64,000 nucleotides of DNA from Cohnella lupini (lineage in GTDB: Bacteria; Bacillota; Bacilli; Paenibacillales; Paenibacillaceae): positions 1-64,000 of the forward strand of contig NZ_QRDY01000005.1 in NCBI RefSeq assembly GCF_003386205.1. The letters are read 5' to 3'. The stretch's first letter is position 1; the number at the start of each line of letters is the position of its first letter. The position numbers and the translations under genes were made by a program. The notes under the pieces are model-generated. The model saw only the letters and a program-made list of their open reading frames with translations, was not told the origin of the DNA and did no database searches. Positions 53,562 through 61,875 of the stretch are shown here, one piece after another.

Positions 53562-54992
53562 TCAGGCGTGACCTGCTCCTCCGTCCAAAGCAAGCATGAC
53601 TTCCTGCATCGCTTCCGACAAAGTTGGATGGGGATGAATCGTGCGCCCGATTTCCCATGGGACGGCATCGAGCAGCTTCGCTAACGATGCCTCGGCGATG
53701 AGTTCAGTCGCGTGCGCGCCTACAAGGTGTACCCCCAGCAAATCTCCCGTAGCCGTATCCGCCACCACCTTGGCAAACCCTTCGCTCTCGCCGTATACAA
53801 GAGCTTTGCCGAAGATACGTAGCGGCAGCTTCGCTGTTTTAACCGAATGTCCCTGCGCCTTCGCATCCGCCTCTGTCCAACCGATCGATGCGGCCTCCGG
53901 ACGAGAGTAGATGCATCGCGGAATATCGCGATCCGCCGCGCGGGACGGCTTCTTGCCCAGAAGATGCTCGACGGCCACCGATGCTTCGTGCATAGCCGCA
54001 TGGGCGAGCTGGATACCTCCAATGCAATCGCCTATCGCGTAGATGTGGGATTCTCCGGTCTGCAACGTATTCGGACTTACCTTTACGAACCCTTTGTCCG
54101 TTTTGATATCCGTATTTTCGAGGCCGAGATTCTCAACGTTGCCCTGTCTTCCAACCGATACGAGCATCTTCTCCGCGGTTAGCTCCAACGCCTCGTCTTT
54201 CACGGATACCCGTGCTTGAACACCCGAACCAGCCAACCTGCACTCCTCAGCCAGCAAAGAAGCTCCCGTCAAGATTTTCACGCCTCTTTTTTTCAAAGCT
54301 TTCGCGATCTCCGAACCGATATCCTTGTCTTCCGTCGGAAGTAAGCGGTCGGCCGTCTCTACGATTGTCACTTCAGTGCCGAAATCGCTAAGCATCGACG
54401 CCCATTCCACTCCAATGACGCCTCCGCCGACGATCAAGATCGAAGAAGGTCTGGTCGGCCAATTTAACGCCTCGTCGCTAGTGGCGATATGCAGTCCATC
54501 GTAAACGAGACCATCCAGCCTACGCGGACGCGATCCGGTTGCTATGATGACATTTTTAGGTACGATCGTCTCCGACTGCCCGTCTTCCAACTCCACCGCG
54601 ATCGCCCCGCTCCGAGGAGAAAAAATCGAAGGACCGATAATGCGTCCGCTTCCGTTTAAGACTTCAATTCTATGCTGCTTCATTAGAGCCTGCAGACCTT
54701 TATGCAATTGTTCCACGATACTATTCTTGCGTTGGAGCACCGCGTTCCAATCCACGGATACGGTCCCCTTCGGTATGGTAACGCCATAGGACTCGGCTTC
54801 CCCGATCGTCGCGAATACCTCGGCGCTTCTAAGTAAAGACTTGCTTGGAATGCAACCGCGATGCAGGCATGTCCCGCCCAGCTTGTCCCGCTCGACGATC
54901 ACGACGCTGCGGCCTTCCTGTGCGGCTTTGACCGCTGCCGTATAGCCTCCCGGCCCGCCGCCTATGATGGCGACATCGACTTCGATTGGCAT
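53562..54992 (-). CDS. lpdV: Dihydrolipoyl dehydrogenase E3
   Basis: A 476-residue flavoprotein disulfide reductase that reoxidises lipoamide for the bkd complex. It has an FAD motif AIIGGGPGGYTAA, the redox-active disulfide in GGTCLHRGCIPSK, an NAD-binding GGGVIGVEWA, a second FAD motif YAIGDCIGG and the C-terminal His-Glu pair in HPHPTLSE. It begins the operon, in the lpdV-bkdAA-bkdAB-bkdB order of B. subtilis. The ptb-bcd-buk genes that precede lpdV there are missing. Confidence 0.94.
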   Translation of the reverse strand: MPIEVDVAIIGGGPGGYTAAVKAAQEGRSVVIVERDKLGGTCLHRGCIPSKSLLRSAEVFATIGEAESYGVTIPKGTVSVDWNAVLQRKNSIVEQLHKGLQALMKQHRIEVLNGSGRIIGPSIFSPRSGAIAVELEDGQSETIVPKNVIIATGSRPRRLDGLVYDGLHIATSDEALNWPTRPSSILIVGGGVIGVEWASMLSDFGTEVTIVETADRLLPTEDKDIGSEIAKALKKRGVKILTGASLLAEECRLAGSGVQARVSVKDEALELTAEKMLVSVGRQGNVENLGLENTDIKTDKGFVKVSPNTLQTGESHIYAIGDCIGGIQLAHAAMHEASVAVEHLLGKKPSRAADRDIPRCIYSRPEAASIGWTEADAKAQGHSVKTAKLPLRIFGKALVYGESEGFAKVVADTATGDLLGVHLVGAHATELIAEASLAKLLDAVPWEIGRTIHPHPTLSEAMQEVMLALDGGAGHA

Positions 54993-55024
54993 AGTTTCCC
55001 CTCCGTATGTAAACTAACGCTTCT

Positions 55025-55053
55025 ATTGTACCTTTTTTTGACGCTTGGGACAA
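55025..55053 (-). promoter_or_regulatory. Vegetative-type promoter of the bkd operon
   Basis: Minus strand TTGTCC, 17-base spacer, TACAAT. The -35 ends only eight bases from the outermost left repeat of the transposase-associated array. No sigma-54 type -24/-12 element is visible, unlike the B. subtilis bkd operon. Confidence 0.65.
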
Positions 55054-55060
55054 AACCAAT

Positions 55061-55260
55061 TCGCCTTTCGGCGATATCCCTGTCGCTCAGGAGGTCTTCG
55101 ACATCTCATTCAACACCTCAGATCTCCAACCCTTTTCACGGTATCCCTTCGGCTCAGAACTTTCTATTGCTTTCTTTTCCCCTTTTCACGGTATTCCCTC
55201 GGCTCAGGAAGAATCTATTCCTAATACACTCCCTTTCACGGTATCCCTTTGGCTCAGAAG
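55061..55260 (+). repeat. Left repeat array, four units
   Basis: Units start near 55063, 55130, 55180 and 55231; the shared TATCCC lies at 55075, 55142, 55092+100 and 55242, giving steps of 67, 50 and 50 bases. A unit reads CCCTTTT, then CAC, GGTATCCC, about five variable bases, then CTCAG(A/G)A. The first unit is the most diverged. Gaps of ~21 bases between units are unrelated in sequence. All four point the CTCAG end toward the gene. Confidence 0.85.
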
Positions 55261-55302
55261 TTACAGCAAGTTGGATAATTAGAATATTTTTCAAATACAT
55301 AC

Positions 55303-55331
55303 TTTAAATACGAACATATGTTTGATATAAT
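55303..55331 (+). promoter_or_regulatory. Promoter of the IS1595-like gene
   Basis: TTTAAA, 17-base spacer, TATAAT with an upstream TG one base before it (extended -10). It lies between the left array and the start codon in an AT-rich stretch, 36 bases before the ATG. Confidence 0.7.
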
Positions 55332-55366
55332 GAAAATATGAAACAAGTTAATGAGGTGACTATGGA

Positions 55367-56299
55367 ATGAGTCTCATTCTTGCTGCCGCAAAATTCGATA
55401 GTTTCCGTGAGAAATATAAGAAAGAGGAAGATTGTTTTATCGATATTTTCAACGCCAAATGGCCGAATGGGTTCCGCTGTCCGCGTTGCGATCATCCACA
55501 TTATTACCTTATTTCTACACGCAGACTTCCGCTTTACGAATGCCGTTCTTGTCGAGCTCAGACGTCCCTTATCACAGATACATTGATGGAAGGAAGCCGT
55601 ACTCCGGTACATCTTTGGTTCCATGCCATTTTTCTGCATACGCAGCCCCAAAGCATTAATGCCGTACAGTTATCGACTGCTATTAGCGTCACATACAAGA
55701 CGGCATGGTTGATTTGCCACAAAATCCGCCGCGCCATGAGTCGAATCGACTCCGAACAGAAGCTTACGGGAATAGTCCGAGTATCGGATTCCGTTTATTG
55801 CAGGCGCTTAACGACATTCTTCGAATGGCACAGGCAAGAACAACCACTACTTATTGGAACCTCCGACAACGATAATGGAAAAATAGCCCACCTTAAAATA
55901 AAACATCAATCCAAGAAACCTCTTCGCGATAAATATGATTGTCCGGATACCGCCCCATTTATTACAAATTGCGTCGATCCGGCTGCGGCACCGAATGTTA
56001 TTCTTACAAGACGATATGGTAGAAATATGAATACGACACTCGCTTGGATGGGTCATTATGTTACTCAGTGGATTGGACAGGTGTTTCGCGGAATCGGTCC
56101 AAAGCATTTACAATCTTACCTCGATCAATACTGCTACACGTATAATGTCGGGAGAGAATATATGTTTTCGACTCTTCTGGTCGACTGCATACAAACTAAA
56201 AGGATAACTTACAACGAGATAATCAATGAAGGCGAAATATCTAATCGTTCTAATAGACCACCAAGACAGCATCAGCTAAAAACGTTGAAAACGGGTTAG
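55367..56299 (+). CDS. IS1595/ISXO2-type transposase homologue, probably catalytically dead
   Basis: 310 residues, full family length, uninterrupted. Residues 36-64 are a zinc ribbon (Cys38, 41, 59, 62), followed by the family helix SINAVQLSTAISVTYKTAW (96-114). The RNase-H-like part is recognisable: GIVRV (135-139) and IGPKHLQSYLDQYCYTYN (243-260). But the first catalytic motif, VDE in active enzymes, is VSDS; the second, TDG, is ITNCVD; the third, with Asn before a basic stretch, is VTQWIGQ. So all three acidic/Asn positions look changed. GAGGTG lies nine bases before the ATG. Alignment by eye could be shifted at Asp141. Confidence 0.8.
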   Translation: MSLILAAAKFDSFREKYKKEEDCFIDIFNAKWPNGFRCPRCDHPHYYLISTRRLPLYECRSCRAQTSLITDTLMEGSRTPVHLWFHAIFLHTQPQSINAVQLSTAISVTYKTAWLICHKIRRAMSRIDSEQKLTGIVRVSDSVYCRRLTTFFEWHRQEQPLLIGTSDNDNGKIAHLKIKHQSKKPLRDKYDCPDTAPFITNCVDPAAAPNVILTRRYGRNMNTTLAWMGHYVTQWIGQVFRGIGPKHLQSYLDQYCYTYNVGREYMFSTLLVDCIQTKRITYNEIINEGEISNRSNRPPRQHQLKTLKTG

Positions 56300-56368
56300 A
56301 AATAGTTGGTTTTGATATTTATTTAGCGTGACGAGATACTCTATTAATTGCATACTCTTCAGTCACAC

Positions 56369-56560
56369 TTTCTGAGCAAAAGGGATACCGTCGAAGAGAC
56401 GACATGAATTCATGTACGCATTCTGAACGAATGGGATACCTTCAAAAAGGGAGATGAGGCCTTCCATTTACAACCTGAATAGATGGGATACCTTCAAAAG
56501 GGTTAAAAGCGAATTCTCATTATCGCGTTCTGAGCGATTGGGATACCGTCAAAAGGGGAA
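56369..56560 (-). repeat. Right repeat array, four units in inverse orientation
   Basis: The GGGATACC core occurs at 56382, 56433, 56485 and 56540 (steps 51, 52, 55). A unit reads TTCTGA(G/A)C, a few variable bases, GGGATACC, then (G/T)TCAAAAGGG. This is the reverse complement of the left unit, with TCAAAAGG here against TGAAAAGG there. The CTGAG end faces the gene. Gaps of 21-25 bases are unrelated in sequence. The first right unit has a changed outer end (TCGAAGAG). Confidence 0.85.
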
Positions 56561-56594
56561 AAAGAAGCGGCGACCACCGGGTCGCCGCTTCTTT
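56559..56594 (-). terminator. Terminator of the DHHW/MBOAT operon
   Basis: AAAGAAGCGGCGACC and GGTCGCCGCTTCTTT pair almost perfectly, followed on the minus strand by CCCCTTTT. It abuts the last unit of the right array. Confidence 0.8.
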
Positions 56595-56595
56595 A

Positions 56596-57822
56596 TTATT
56601 TGCTAACATCCATTAGTTTGTTTAGATAATCGGCAATGCCGCTATTACGGGCTACCGTCGAGTTATTCAGGAATAGAACATCGGTAATCTTCTGCTCTTT
56701 AACGAAATCGAGTATATTTCCGCTGTAGCTGCGAGGATCGAGGTAATATACCTTCTCGAAATGAGGCAATAAGAAGGGAACGAATGCATTGGCATAAGAA
56801 TCCTTGACTACGACGATCCGTTTGCCGTTCTTATTATCCGTATCGATTTCTCCCCACGGATAATCTCCGCCCAAGAATACGGCATAAAAAGTGCTGCTGA
56901 TTTTAGCATAATTCGGATCGACTACCTTCTTCACGGATCCTTTGCCTTTCGTAGAATACATCGTATAGGCGGATTTAGTAAACGGCGTATAGTACGTGAT
57001 CAGGTCAGGATGCGTCTTCAGGCGATTATCCAGCAATTGCTTGTACGCCGTTCCTAAGAAGCCCTCGATCTCGCTTTTCTTATACTTGCTTAGCGGCACC
57101 GGCGTTTCTCCCATTGTCTCCATTAGCTTGGCGTAAGAATAATAAGCTCCCAACGCCGTCCAATGGTGATCGGTGCGGAAATAAACATATTCATCCTTGT
57201 GCTCGCTAAGTCCGGCATACGCATCTACTTTATTGATCGATGGAGACAGCTTAGAGTTCACGTATGAGAAAGCGTCTTTCTGAGACTCCGATAGTTTCTT
57301 CATGTTCTCGTCTTCGGCGAATTCTACCGAAGTCGGCGCAAGCAGAGAATATACATTGACTTTAGGATCAACGGAATCGCGGAACCGATTAAGAGCGCCA
57401 GCATACGTATCCGATGCTTGTGAGGAGAACTTGAATGCGGTATACGCCCGATCCTTCATGATAATATAATTGCTTTTGCTAACTTCGGAGGTGGCACTTT
57501 CCTTATTTCCGTCCATGTTATCGACGCCGGCAGAGACGATAGAAACTCTATCCTCGTCCGGAATTCCTTTAAGCTCTTTCATGCTTGCTCCGACTTGAAC
57601 GAGCGAAGTTCGATAGGCGAAATTATCCGAAAAGTAATTGTCGAAATCCCGTGTATACTCGCCATCGAAAAACCGATCGGTCGTAAACTCCGGCTGGGTC
57701 GCAATGTCCCGTTGCTCGAGCTTGGACGCTTCTTTCGAGTGCGGCTTCAGCAAGTTCACGGCAGCGAACCCGAAAATAAATACCAAGAACAATATAAGAT
57801 TTAGCTTCACCTGCAGCTTCAT
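56596..57822 (-). CDS. DHHW-family (AlgJ/AlgX-like) membrane-anchored acetylation protein
   Basis: A 408-residue protein with an N-terminal membrane anchor (LNLILFLVFIFGFAAV) and an extracytoplasmic SGNH-like domain of the DHHW family. The signature Asp-His-His-Trp lies in YFRTDHHWTALG, and the Ser block in VVVKDSYANAFVPFL. Partners of this kind pass acetyl groups from an MBOAT protein to an exported polysaccharide. GAGGAGG precedes the ATG at 57822. It follows the MBOAT gene by 14 bases. Confidence 0.85.
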   Translation of the reverse strand: MKLQVKLNLILFLVFIFGFAAVNLLKPHSKEASKLEQRDIATQPEFTTDRFFDGEYTRDFDNYFSDNFAYRTSLVQVGASMKELKGIPDEDRVSIVSAGVDNMDGNKESATSEVSKSNYIIMKDRAYTAFKFSSQASDTYAGALNRFRDSVDPKVNVYSLLAPTSVEFAEDENMKKLSESQKDAFSYVNSKLSPSINKVDAYAGLSEHKDEYVYFRTDHHWTALGAYYSYAKLMETMGETPVPLSKYKKSEIEGFLGTAYKQLLDNRLKTHPDLITYYTPFTKSAYTMYSTKGKGSVKKVVDPNYAKISSTFYAVFLGGDYPWGEIDTDNKNGKRIVVVKDSYANAFVPFLLPHFEKVYYLDPRSYSGNILDFVKEQKITDVLFLNNSTVARNSGIADYLNKLMDVSK

Positions 57823-57836
57823 CTTCACCCTCCTCA

Positions 57837-59246
57837 CTAGAACCGATAATAAAGAAACGGATTATATGTGCTACCGATAAGCAAAATGGTAGCGATAATA
57901 AGTATCGCGATATTAAGCACCGGAACCCCGATCCCATGTAAACCCGCACCCAGCTTAGGGTTGGATTCAGCCATTCGGGTGAACGTCCATTTCATAAGCG
58001 GCGTGGACGCAATGATCGCGACAAGAAACAGCAATAAATTTTCTTTGAAATAAATTTGCAGCTCCAAGTTACTGAAATCTCTATGATTCAAACCGAACAT
58101 CGTCAATAACGCTTTAATCGCCTCGTGCAAATCCGTGAAGTAGAACCAAACCCAGCCAATGAGCATAATGAAGGTTCCGTAGATATGCGAGACGACCGCC
58201 CCGGCCTTCTCTAGCCACTTGCCGATGAATAACCGTTCCAAGTAAATCAGCAAACCGAAATACAAGCCCCAAATAATGAAGTTCCAGCTCGCGCCGTGCC
58301 AGAAGCCCGTCAGGAACCATACGACGAACAAATTACGCAAATAGAATCTTCGGTTACCTCCGAGCGGAATATAGACGTAATCCCGGAAAAAACCGCCAAG
58401 CGACATGTTCCAACGCCGCCAGAATTCACCCGCGGACTTGGATACATAAGGATAGTTGAAGTTCTCGCGCAAATTGAATCCGAACATTTTCCCCAGACCG
58501 ATTGCCATGTCCGAATATCCGGAGAAGTCGAAATAGATTTGCAATGCAAACAGACAAACTCCGAACCATATCCCTAGAACGGTAGCCGAGCCCGAGCTTG
58601 GATTCAGCAACTGCGCTACGCTCTCTCCGAGCAGGTTCGCGATAATGACCTTCTTGCCGAGACCGATCATAAAGCGGGTGATCCCTTCGCTGAAGCCGGC
58701 CATCGTTACTTTAGGATTGTCGATCTGATGTTGAATGTCCGAATAACGAATAATCGGGCCCGCAACCAAATGCGGAAAAAAAGACACGTAAAGCAATAGT
58801 TTTTTGGGAGATCTCGGTGCCTTTATCGTGCCTTTATAGACGTCCGTTAGGTAGCAAATGATTTCGAAGGTAAAAAAGGATATCCCGATGGGCAAAGTGA
58901 CTTCCGGATGCGGAATATCGAAAGGTAAGATCGAATTTACGTTATCGACGAGAAACCCGGCATATTTGAAAAATCCCAAGATCCCGATATTGACCGCAAT
59001 AGCGGTAATATACATGGTCTTCGCCACCCATGTCCCCCTATATTTCTCTATTCCGAGGGCAAATAAGTAGCCGATTATCGATGCTAGTAATAGTAAAACG
59101 ATCCATACAGGCTCTCCCCAAGCATAGAAGGCAAAGGAAAAGAAGATCAAAATCCAATTGCGATAAGTCGTATTCTTAAATACGAAATAAGCAATTAGCA
59201 GTATGGGTAAGAACAGGTATAAAAAGAACAGACTGGAAAAAACCAC
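57837..59246 (-). CDS. MBOAT O-acyltransferase (AlgI/DltB-like)
   Basis: A 469-residue polytopic membrane protein with about ten helices. The catalytic His is in FLTGFWHGASWNFIIWG, and FFRDYVYIPLGGNRR is a family hallmark. It moves acyl groups across the membrane for its DHHW partner. A GTG start has AAAGGAGATAG upstream. The polymer could be the product of the synthase at 21.8 kb or a wall polymer; sequence alone cannot tell. Confidence 0.92.
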   Translation of the reverse strand: MVFSSLFFLYLFLPILLIAYFVFKNTTYRNWILIFFSFAFYAWGEPVWIVLLLLASIIGYLFALGIEKYRGTWVAKTMYITAIAVNIGILGFFKYAGFLVDNVNSILPFDIPHPEVTLPIGISFFTFEIICYLTDVYKGTIKAPRSPKKLLLYVSFFPHLVAGPIIRYSDIQHQIDNPKVTMAGFSEGITRFMIGLGKKVIIANLLGESVAQLLNPSSGSATVLGIWFGVCLFALQIYFDFSGYSDMAIGLGKMFGFNLRENFNYPYVSKSAGEFWRRWNMSLGGFFRDYVYIPLGGNRRFYLRNLFVVWFLTGFWHGASWNFIIWGLYFGLLIYLERLFIGKWLEKAGAVVSHIYGTFIMLIGWVWFYFTDLHEAIKALLTMFGLNHRDFSNLELQIYFKENLLLFLVAIIASTPLMKWTFTRMAESNPKLGAGLHGIGVPVLNIAILIIATILLIGSTYNPFLYYRF

Positions 59247-59402
59247 TGACCCCTATCTCCTTTCTCTCTCTCGTTTTCTTGTGTCATAATACCATAGGTT
59301 AATGTCGGATCATAGGGTATCTGAAAGGTGATTGATGGCATTCATGGACAATACTTCGAGAAATCGTTATGATTAGGTATGGAAGGAGGGCTAAATCAGC
59401 CT

Positions 59403-59732
59403 ATGAAACTGATTACACAGCGCCTGATAGCCATTTTACTTCTTGTCATTCCCGGACTTTCGGCTGCTTACGGATTCCTTCGGATGAAGGATGCTTTGTA
59501 CGATTTTTTCGCGAAAATGGGAGTCGAAACCGTAAATCCCGATTTCGACTGGATCAAGTTTATCGGCGGCGCGGTTCTATTTCTCATCGGAATCGGATTT
59601 ATCGGCGGATGGATTTTCTTCCGGGATCGCAAGCACAATTATTTGTCTTCGCGTTTCCGCCCAAGGCCTTCGCGTCCCCCACGTCCGTCAAGCTTGGGCA
59701 ACGGGAATTCAAATGACGGACATGTAGAATAA
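59403..59732 (+). CDS. yqzF: DUF2627 (YqzF-like) membrane protein
   Basis: A 109-residue protein with two membrane helices (LIAILLLVIPGLSAAYGFL and FIGGAVLFLIGIGFIGGWIFF) and a basic, Pro/Arg-rich tail. The function is unknown. yqzF lies near the bkd operon in B. subtilis as well. The ATG at 59403 is preferred by family start; GGAGGG is 13 bases upstream, somewhat far. Confidence 0.78.
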   Translation: MKLITQRLIAILLLVIPGLSAAYGFLRMKDALYDFFAKMGVETVNPDFDWIKFIGGAVLFLIGIGFIGGWIFFRDRKHNYLSSRFRPRPSRPPRPSSLGNGNSNDGHVE

Positions 59733-59750
59733 CCATAAGCTTGCGTGATC

Positions 59751-59785
59751 AAGGCTCCTTCCCTTTAACGGCGAAGGAGCCTTTT
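59751..59785 (+). terminator. yqzF terminator
   Basis: AAGGCTCCTTC and GAAGGAGCCTT form an 11-pair stem, followed by TT on the plus strand. It lies 18 bases after the stop. Confidence 0.8.
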
Positions 59786-59799
59786 GCATGTGCAAGGGA

Positions 59800-60690
59800 T
59801 TAAGAGGAGATTCCCGCTCCGTACTCGAGCAGCTTTTTCGTTTCCTCGAATCTCGATTCCGGAGTAACGGCACCCATCACGACCGTGATATAGCGGCGCC
59901 CATCCATTACCGTCGTCCCGGTGAAGCAATAACCTGCTTTTTGGGTAAACCCGGTCTTCAAACCATCGTTCCCGCGCGTTCCGAATCGTTGTCCGGGCAA
60001 CATTTCGTTCGTGGTTTCAAGCTTGCCGCTCGCCGACGTGCTAACGGTGGATTGTTTCGTTATTTTCAATATTTCCGGATGAGTCTCGATTAAATATCGG
60101 GCTAATATTGCGACATCCTTCGCCGTCAACATCGTTTCGCCGTTCGAGGCCGCCGCTTCATACGATATGAGGTCGGCGCTCGACAGCCCGGTGGAATTCG
60201 CGAAATGCGAGTTAGGCGACATGCCGATTTCCTCTGCCTTCGTATTCATCCGCTTCACGAATAGCGACTCCGATCCGCTCGCGAACTCAGACAACGCGAC
60301 CGCGGCATCGTTAGCGGAATGCACGGCCATCGCGTTAAACAGCTCTTCCACCGTTATCGCTTGTCCAGAAGTCAGTTCCATCGCGGCACCGCCGACGTTG
60401 GCGGCGTAATCGCTGACGACGACCGAATCTTTCCAGCCGAATTCTCCCGACTTAATGCTATCCAACACGAGTACCTCGGTCATCATCTTGGACATACTGG
60501 CAGGTGGGAGGGGTTCTTGAGCATTGCTCAAGTATAGCCATCGTCCGGTTTCCGCATCCATCAGAGCTGCTGAGACGACCGCCAAGCTAGGTCCCTTGTT
60601 CTCCGTAAGTCCAATCTTCCCCTTAATATCCGTTGCCCAGCCTAAAATCAACAAAAAGCAGATTAATACGATCAACCTTTTCCAGCGCAT
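59800..60690 (-). CDS. Serine D-Ala-D-Ala carboxypeptidase (S11)
   Basis: A 296-residue exported DD-peptidase. It has a signal or anchor segment (residues 5-18) and the active-site motifs SMSK (Ser65), SAN where most relatives have SGN (HSANDAAV), and KTG (LKTGFT). It lacks the long C-terminal PBP5 domain of dacB and dacF. AGGAGGG precedes the ATG. It follows a two-component system by 84 bases, an arrangement recalling vanRS-linked carboxypeptidases, though no vancomycin link is shown. Confidence 0.9.
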   Translation of the reverse strand: MRWKRLIVLICFLLILGWATDIKGKIGLTENKGPSLAVVSAALMDAETGRWLYLSNAQEPLPPASMSKMMTEVLVLDSIKSGEFGWKDSVVVSDYAANVGGAAMELTSGQAITVEELFNAMAVHSANDAAVALSEFASGSESLFVKRMNTKAEEIGMSPNSHFANSTGLSSADLISYEAAASNGETMLTAKDVAILARYLIETHPEILKITKQSTVSTSASGKLETTNEMLPGQRFGTRGNDGLKTGFTQKAGYCFTGTTVMDGRRYITVVMGAVTPESRFEETKKLLEYGAGISS

Positions 60691-60774
60691 AACCTTTCCC
60701 TCCTGAACGAGCTCTATAGCGTTCATTGTAGAGGGAACTCTTTAAGCAAAATGAAAGCAAATCATAAGTTTACC

Positions 60775-61875
60775 TTAAGATAAAGGAAGCCGTACCCGAA
60801 AATTAGTGCTATCTCCGTCGCTGGTAACCGAGATCGTACCGCCATGTCTTTCTACGATGCCTTTGGCGATGGCAAGCCCCAGTCCTGTTCCTCCGGAATT
60901 TTCCGTCCGGGATTTATCTACCCGATAGAATCGGTCGAACAAGTGGGGGAGCGCCGTAGCGGGAATCGCCTCGCCATAATTTACGATATCGATGACGGCC
61001 GACTCGTTATGTTGATTCAAATAAATTTCGACCTTGCCCCCCGCATAACCGTAAGAAATCGCATTGGTGAGTAAATTTTCGAAAACGCGCACGAGCTTAT
61101 CCGGATCTCCCGATAACGTCAATTCGTTCGAATGCGAGATCAAGTTGCCTTTCATGTTGGCGCTCTCCAATAATAGACGATGGTGGACTAGCAGTTGTTT
61201 CATCATCTCGACGAGATTAAAGGCTTGCTTGTTAAACGGAATGACGTCATGACGCATTCGCGTATATTCGAACAAGTCATGAATGAGTACGTTAAGCCGC
61301 TCGGCTTTAGCATACGCAATCTGTACATAATGACGCAATTCTACCTCGTCGCGGTAACGATCTTGTTCGATTAGCCCCAAATAGCCGATGATGGACGTTA
61401 GCGGCGTTCTCAGGTCATGGGATACGTTCGTGATTAGCTCGTTCTTCGTCTGCTCCGCCTTTCTTTCCTCGTCCAACGATCGCTTAAGCTCCAGAACCAA
61501 GGAATTAATATTTTCCGCAAGCAGACTGACTTCGTTGTTTTGTTTGACGGGGATGAGATCGTCGAAATTGCCTTCCGCGACATGCTCAACGGAACGGCTA
61601 AGCTTGTCGTAATAGCTAAACCGTCTCCAGTTGAATACGATCATGTACGTGATGAAGAGAAGGAAACAAGCGAACAACATCAAGGGCATTTCACCGAACA
61701 TATAGTATAATTCCCTTATGAATCTGCGTTGAATGTTATTATTCCGAGTCATCCGCTCCAGAACGATAATCAGCAAATAGCATGTGAATACAGCTAAAAT
61801 AGCGCTCAATATTATCTGCCATACCAATTTCCAAGCCATCCGCAACGCAAGATTAGGCTTCAATTTTATAGCCAA
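60775..61875 (-). CDS. Sensor histidine kinase (VanS-like)
   Basis: A 366-residue kinase with two membrane helices (~15-40 and ~65-85) around a short extracellular loop, a HAMP-like linker and DHp/CA domains. The phospho-acceptor His lies in NVSHDLRTPLTSIIGYL, the N box in RVFENLLTNAISYG, and the G boxes in SGGTGLGLAIAKG. The short sensor loop suggests it responds to envelope or membrane signals. A TTG start overlaps the regulator end by 23 bases; an ATG 12 codons later is the alternative. Confidence 0.9.
   Translation of the reverse strand: MAIKLKPNLALRMAWKLVWQIILSAILAVFTCYLLIIVLERMTRNNNIQRRFIRELYYMFGEMPLMLFACFLLFITYMIVFNWRRFSYYDKLSRSVEHVAEGNFDDLIPVKQNNEVSLLAENINSLVLELKRSLDEERKAEQTKNELITNVSHDLRTPLTSIIGYLGLIEQDRYRDEVELRHYVQIAYAKAERLNVLIHDLFEYTRMRHDVIPFNKQAFNLVEMMKQLLVHHRLLLESANMKGNLISHSNELTLSGDPDKLVRVFENLLTNAISYGYAGGKVEIYLNQHNESAVIDIVNYGEAIPATALPHLFDRFYRVDKSRTENSGGTGLGLAIAKGIVERHGGTISVTSDGDSTNFRVRLPLS

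Larger units (their letters stand above)
55061..56560 (+). mobile_element. Repeat-flanked unit with IS1595-like protein
   Basis: A compact 1.5-kb unit: four ~30-bp repeats (left array), an extended -10 promoter, one 310-residue gene, then four copies of the same repeat in inverse orientation (right array). The unit is visibly more AT-rich than its neighbours. No terminal inverted repeat of a usual IS nor a clear target-site duplication is seen outside the arrays. It separates the bkd operon from the DHHW/MBOAT genes. Confidence 0.6.

Noticed and set aside
55367..56299. REP-associated tyrosine transposase (RAYT) as the identity of the repeat-flanked gene
   Set aside because: The protein has a CxxC zinc ribbon and an IS1595/ISXO2 fold; no HUH motif with catalytic Tyr is seen. 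Only the idea of a transposase with dispersed repeats is shared.
55061..56560. CRISPR array on either side of the IS1595-like gene
   Set aside because: Repeats are imperfect with a variable core, gaps are only ~21-25 bases, there are just four units per side, the two sides are inverted, and no cas gene is present.
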